24,661 bases of DNA, from positions 1 to 24,661 of the forward strand of contig HF996845.1 in NCBI GenBank assembly GCA_000432595.1, read 5' to 3'. A model generated the notes under the pieces. That model searched no databases. It was not told where the DNA came from and saw nothing but the letters and a program-made list of their open reading frames with translations. A program made the position numbers and the translations under genes. This document shows positions 21,956 through 24,661 of the stretch, in pieces (positions within the stretch are counted from its first letter, which is position 1; every line of letters begins with the position of its first letter). The stretch comes from Clostridium sp. CAG:710 (lineage in GTDB: Bacteria; Bacillota_I; Bacilli_A; RF39; UBA660).

Positions 21956-23408
21956 GTATAAAGCACTAATTGGACTTGAAATGCATTGCGAGATTAGTCA
22001 AACTAATACAAAAGTATTCTCAAGTGCAAGAAATTCATATAATGGACTTCCTAATTCAAATGTATCTCCAGTAGATATGGCATTTCCTGGAACACTTCCA
22101 GTTGTAAATAAAGAAGCAGTAAGAAAAGCACTAATGGCAAGTATAATATTAAATTGTAAACAGCCAGAATTTTTATGTTTTGAAAGAAAGAACTATTATT
22201 ATCCAGATTTACCAAAGGGATATCAAATTACTCAAGAAACAAAACCAAATCCTATTGGTATATATGGAGAATTAAAATATACTTGTGATGGTGAAGAAAA
22301 AATAGCTAAGATAAATAATCTACACTTAGAAGAAGATTCCGCAGGAATGGATCACTATACTAATGTTTCAACAATAGACTATAATAGGGCAGGAGTTCCA
22401 CTTCTAGAACTTGTAACTGAACCAACGTTCACTTCTTCAAAAGAAGCTGTAGCTTTCCTTGAAGTAATGAGATCAATCTATCAATATGCAGGAATAAGTG
22501 AAGCAGATAGTAAAAAAGGACAAATAAGATGTGATGTAAATATATCAATAATGGATAAAGACTTAGACATAAACGATCCAAAAAACTGGGGAGTAAAAGT
22601 AGAAATTAAGAACGTTAATTCATTTAGTGGAGTAAGAGATGCAATCGAATACGAAATATCTCGTCAAATAGAATTAAAAGAGACTGGAGAATATGATAAA
22701 TTAGTTCAACAAACACGTAGATGGGATGAAGAATCTGGAACAACTATTTATATGAGAAGCAAAGTAGATGCAATTGACTATAAATACTTTGTTGAGCCAA
22801 ACATTCCAAAATTTAGAATTCCTACTTCATGGATAGAAGAAATAAGAAAAACTATCCCACAACTAGCAAGTGAAAGAAAAGAAAAATATATAAAAGAATA
22901 TGAATTAACAGAAAAAGAAGCAAATATATTAGTAAAAGAAAAGATGGTTTCAGATTACTTCGATAAAGTAGTTGAAGAAGGTGCAAATCCAAAAAGTGCA
23001 TCAAACTGGATAACTACAAGGCTTTTAGGGTATATAAACAAATTACTTATATCTATAAACGATGTTTACTTAACACCTAAAATGTTAAAAGAGTTAATAG
23101 ATATGGTAGATAATAAGGAAATTTCTTCTAAACAAGCAAAAGATGTTTTCTATGAAGCGTTAGATAATAGAAAAGATCCAAAAGCAATAGTAGAAGAAGG
23201 TGGAATGAAACAAAATTCAGATGATGGTGAAATTCGCAAAATAATTATAGAAATTTTGGATAATAATTTAGATAATGTAAATAAATATAAAAGTGGAAGA
23301 ACTAATGTATTAGACTTCTTTGTAGGACAAGTAATGAAACAAACAAGAGGACAAGCCAACCCTGAACTTACAAGAAGTATATTAACTGAGGAGTTATCTA
23401 ATAGATAA
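21948..23408 (+). CDS. gatB: Aspartyl/glutamyl-tRNA amidotransferase subunit B
   Basis: The subunit that binds misacylated tRNA, activates the acyl group with ATP and transfers ammonia. The 486-residue product has the family marks in order: IGLEMHCEI, FPGTLPVVNKEA, FERKNYYYPDLPKGYQI, HLEEDSAG, DYNRAGVPLLELVTEP, and a C-terminal YqeY-like tRNA-binding domain (about 330-486, ending with GQVMKQTRGQANPE). Start ATG 21948 follows AAGGAGG and overlaps gatA by eight bases. With GatC and GatA it makes the full complex, implying the organism forms Gln-tRNA or Asn-tRNA by the indirect route. The kinase-like gene follows 23 bp later. Confidence 0.97.
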   Translation: MDKYKALIGLEMHCEISQTNTKVFSSARNSYNGLPNSNVSPVDMAFPGTLPVVNKEAVRKALMASIILNCKQPEFLCFERKNYYYPDLPKGYQITQETKPNPIGIYGELKYTCDGEEKIAKINNLHLEEDSAGMDHYTNVSTIDYNRAGVPLLELVTEPTFTSSKEAVAFLEVMRSIYQYAGISEADSKKGQIRCDVNISIMDKDLDINDPKNWGVKVEIKNVNSFSGVRDAIEYEISRQIELKETGEYDKLVQQTRRWDEESGTTIYMRSKVDAIDYKYFVEPNIPKFRIPTSWIEEIRKTIPQLASERKEKYIKEYELTEKEANILVKEKMVSDYFDKVVEEGANPKSASNWITTRLLGYINKLLISINDVYLTPKMLKELIDMVDNKEISSKQAKDVFYEALDNRKDPKAIVEEGGMKQNSDDGEIRKIIIEILDNNLDNVNKYKSGRTNVLDFFVGQVMKQTRGQANPELTRSILTEELSNR

Positions 23409-23431
23409 TAAGACCTAAGGGGGTAGGTAGT

Positions 23432-24244
23432 ATTAAAAAGCTTGAAATTAATAAAATCAATTTAGATAAATTATATAAGATAAATAGTGATAGTAGAGAA
23501 TCAACTATATATCATGATGGTGTTACTGCATATAAAATATATACAGGATTAAATGATAATGAAAAAGAAAAAAGAGGCAATACACTAGAAAAATTATCAT
23601 TAATGAAGCCAATAAAAAATGTAATTTGGCCAAAAGATGAAATTGTATTAAGCAAAAAACATATATTTAATCACACTGAGTATCAAACAGTTGGAAATAC
23701 AATGGAGTATATAGATAATGCAATCCCATTTTATAGATTAAAAGAATATAATGAAGATGAACAAGTATATATTAATATGTGTATAAATATATCAAAAACT
23801 CTAAAAGAAGTACATGAAGCAGGTATATTGTTGCCAGACTTTAATTTTTCAAATATCTTAGTTGATAAAAACCTAGAATATTATTTTAGTGATTTTGATA
23901 GTGCAAGCCTAGATGGTACAATAGGGGCAATATCATCACTAAGTGCATATTATTTGAGGAAAAAAGGAATTCTTATCCCAGATAAAGCAATAAAAGAATA
24001 TGATAAAATATCTCTTATAATGCAATTTGCTGGAATTTTACTTGAAGATAATATATTAAGTATAAGAGAATATAATTATGATAAAAAAATAGAAGAACAT
24101 GATGTATTAAAAGATATTAAAGAAGTGGTTTTTGACATAAAAAGTAGTGATGGTATAATAAAAAATGTACCTTATTTGCATGAAATAATTGAACAAAGTG
24201 AAAAAAATAATCAAAAACTTCAAAAAAAGTATTGTCATAACTAA
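23432..24244 (+). CDS. Protein-kinase-fold protein with probable ATT start
   Basis: A 270-residue single-domain protein of kinase fold, if read from ATT 23432. Key residues sit at canonical spacing: K35 in AYKIY (beta-3 Lys), E53 (alpha-C Glu), hinge TMEYID near 90-95, catalytic-loop D136 and N141 (D-x4-N), and D154 in DFDSA in place of DFG; D136-N141-D154 spacing of 5 and 13 equals that of protein kinase A. The histidine of HRD and a glycine-rich loop are missing. The first in-frame ATG, at 23603, would remove K35 and E53. No ATG, GTG or TTG lies in frame upstream, while AAGGGGGT ends 7 nt before ATT 23432. It follows gatB in one operon. The substrate is unknown; small-molecule kinases share this fold. 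Confidence 0.65.
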   Translation: MKKLEINKINLDKLYKINSDSRESTIYHDGVTAYKIYTGLNDNEKEKRGNTLEKLSLMKPIKNVIWPKDEIVLSKKHIFNHTEYQTVGNTMEYIDNAIPFYRLKEYNEDEQVYINMCINISKTLKEVHEAGILLPDFNFSNILVDKNLEYYFSDFDSASLDGTIGAISSLSAYYLRKKGILIPDKAIKEYDKISLIMQFAGILLEDNILSIREYNYDKKIEEHDVLKDIKEVVFDIKSSDGIIKNVPYLHEIIEQSEKNNQKLQKKYCHN

Positions 24245-24260
24245 AAAAATATTATATACT
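24232..24260 (+). promoter_or_regulatory. tRNA-Asn/tRNA-Glu promoter
   Basis: TTGTCA (24232-24237), 17-bp spacer, TATACT (24255-24260). The -35 lies inside the last codons of the kinase-like gene. The start point would be near 24267, inside the palindrome at 24263-24288. Confidence 0.7.
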
Positions 24261-24262
24261 AA

Positions 24263-24288
24263 GTAAGTCTTAGTTAGTTAAGACTTAC
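24263..24288. repeat. Perfect 10-bp palindrome between promoter and tRNA-Asn
   Basis: GTAAGTCTTA (24263-24272) and TAAGACTTAC (24279-24288) are perfect inverted repeats with a 6-nt spacer. No T-run follows, so it is not an intrinsic terminator. Lying over the predicted start point it could be an operator or, in read-through transcripts from gatCAB, a hairpin for processing. Confidence 0.75.
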
Positions 24289-24294
24289 ATGAGT

Positions 24295-24370
24295 GCTCGA
24301 TTAGCTCAGTTGGTAGAGCAAACGGCTGTTAACCGTTGGGTCGCAGGTCCGAGTCCTGCATCGAGCGCCA
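24295..24370 (+). tRNA. tRNA-Asn (anticodon GTT)
   Basis: A 76-nt cloverleaf: acceptor GCTCGAT pairs with ATCGAGC, anticodon stem AACGG/CCGTT holds loop CTGTTAA, giving GTT; discriminator G and encoded CCA. It is a substrate-type tRNA of GatCAB if the organism lacks AsnRS. Confidence 0.97.
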
Positions 24371-24377
24371 TTTTTTT

Positions 24378-24454
24378 GGCCAGTTGGTGAAGTGGCTTAA
24401 CACACCGCCCTTTCACGGCGGCATTCACGGGTCCGAATCCCGTACTGGTCACCA
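24378..24454 (+). tRNA. tRNA-Glu (anticodon TTC)
   Basis: A 77-nt cloverleaf: acceptor GGCCAGT pairs with ACTGGTC (one G-T pair), anticodon stem CCGCC/GGCGG holds loop CTTTCAC, giving TTC; the T-loop is TCCGAAT and CCA is encoded. It lies 7 nt after tRNA-Asn in the same transcript. Confidence 0.97.
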
Positions 24455-24465
24455 TTTAATAAACC

Positions 24466-24491
24466 AAAACAACCTTATGGTTGTTTTTTTG
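24466..24491 (+). terminator. Terminator after the tRNA-Asn/tRNA-Glu pair
   Basis: AAAACAACC (24466-24474) pairs with GGTTGTTTT (24479-24487) over a TTAT loop and is followed by T. Confidence 0.85.
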
Positions 24492-24521
24492 TTTGTCATT
24501 TTGTCAAACAAACATTCTATC

Positions 24522-24551
24522 TTGATTTTTCAATGGGGTGAGGTGTATAAT
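24522..24551 (+). promoter_or_regulatory. Promoter of the last, truncated gene
   Basis: TTGATT (24522-24527), 18-bp spacer, perfect TATAAT (24546-24551), about 30 nt upstream of ATG 24582. Confidence 0.65.
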
Positions 24552-24581
24552 GAGTATAGATTAAAATAAGGAAGGTGCGAA

Positions 24582-24661
24582 ATGAGGGATAGAAAGAAAA
24601 GAAATATTATAATCGGTTCATTATGCTGCTTGCTTGTATTTATGGGAATTGGTTATGCAAT
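24582..24661 (+). CDS. Start of a secreted or surface protein (truncated by window end)
   Basis: Only 26 codons are present. They encode a basic start (MRDRKKRN) and a hydrophobic stretch with two adjacent Cys, ending MGIGYA. Basic start, helix and GYA are the usual beginning of exported surface proteins of Gram-positives, including the camelysin/TasA (SipW-dependent) kind. AAGGAAGGTG precedes the ATG. The family cannot be told from this piece. Confidence 0.7.
   Translation, partial: MRDRKKRNIIIGSLCCLLVFMGIGYA

Noticed and set aside
24336..24569. 77-codon frame across tRNA-Asn, tRNA-Glu and the terminator
   Set aside because: It runs through two clear tRNA genes and a terminator and has no ribosome site; it is an accidental frame.
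1..24661. Mycoplasma-type code with TGA read as Trp
   Set aside because: Conserved Trp positions (for example NPWD in GatA) are TGG and no gene needs a TGA read-through.
1..24661. CRISPR arrays, insertion sequences or phage genes
   Set aside because: No spaced direct repeats, transposase, integrase or terminal inverted repeats were seen; four tRNA genes are intact with no attached integrase.

Overview
The window comes from a very AT-rich Gram-positive bacterium using the standard code (conserved Trp positions are TGG). Gene content and protein style (mraZ-rsmH-ftsL-PBP cluster, GatCAB instead of GlnRS/AsnRS, strong SD sites, CCA-encoded tRNAs, many Asn/Lys-rich surface proteins) suggest a Bacilli/Mollicutes-related Firmicute, perhaps an uncultivated host-associated lineage. 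The lineage is an inference; no rRNA is present.

Layout. 1-1.2 kb: a secreted, membrane-anchored protein of unknown function. 1.24-5.2 kb: a short division/cell-wall cluster (mraZ, rsmH, ftsL, PASTA-containing class B PBP) with its own promoter and a textbook MraZ operator of three boxes 10 bp apart. A bidirectional terminator separates it from peptide deformylase (def), which runs on the minus strand with a 54-residue YjcZ-like membrane peptide behind it. 6.1-12.2 kb: two giant paralogous proteins with type IV prepilin N-termini and long Ig-like bodies, flanking a small FxLYD-type membrane protein. 12.3-14.3 kb: topA, then tRNA-Lys(CTT). 14.6-16.0 kb: a long-chain polyprenyl diphosphate synthase with a TTG start, then tRNA-Ser(GCT). 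16.1-20.1 kb: a membrane-anchored protein with two GH25 lysozyme domains, the first apparently dead, a possible 37-residue ORF, and a 786-residue cytoplasmic protein with an HExxH motif and no recognised family. 20.07-24.24 kb: gatCAB behind a strong promoter and a leader containing a terminator-like hairpin, followed by a protein-kinase-fold gene that seems to start at ATT. 24.3-24.45 kb: tRNA-Asn(GTT) and tRNA-Glu(TTC). The right edge holds the start of a secreted or surface protein gene.

The genes group into cell-envelope growth (MraZ/RsmH/FtsL/PBP, polyprenyl synthase, GH25), surface display (first protein, pilin-adhesins, truncated last gene) and translation (def, GatCAB, four tRNAs). 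GatCAB makes Asn-tRNA(Asn) and Gln-tRNA(Gln) by amidation, and tRNA-Asn lies just downstream of it.

Points most worth a second look: the giant pilin-adhesin pair, the kinase that needs a non-AUG start to keep its catalytic Lys and Glu, the HExxH protein coupled to a tandem GH25 protein, the gatC leader hairpin, and the complete absence of TGA among the 18 well-supported stop codons.
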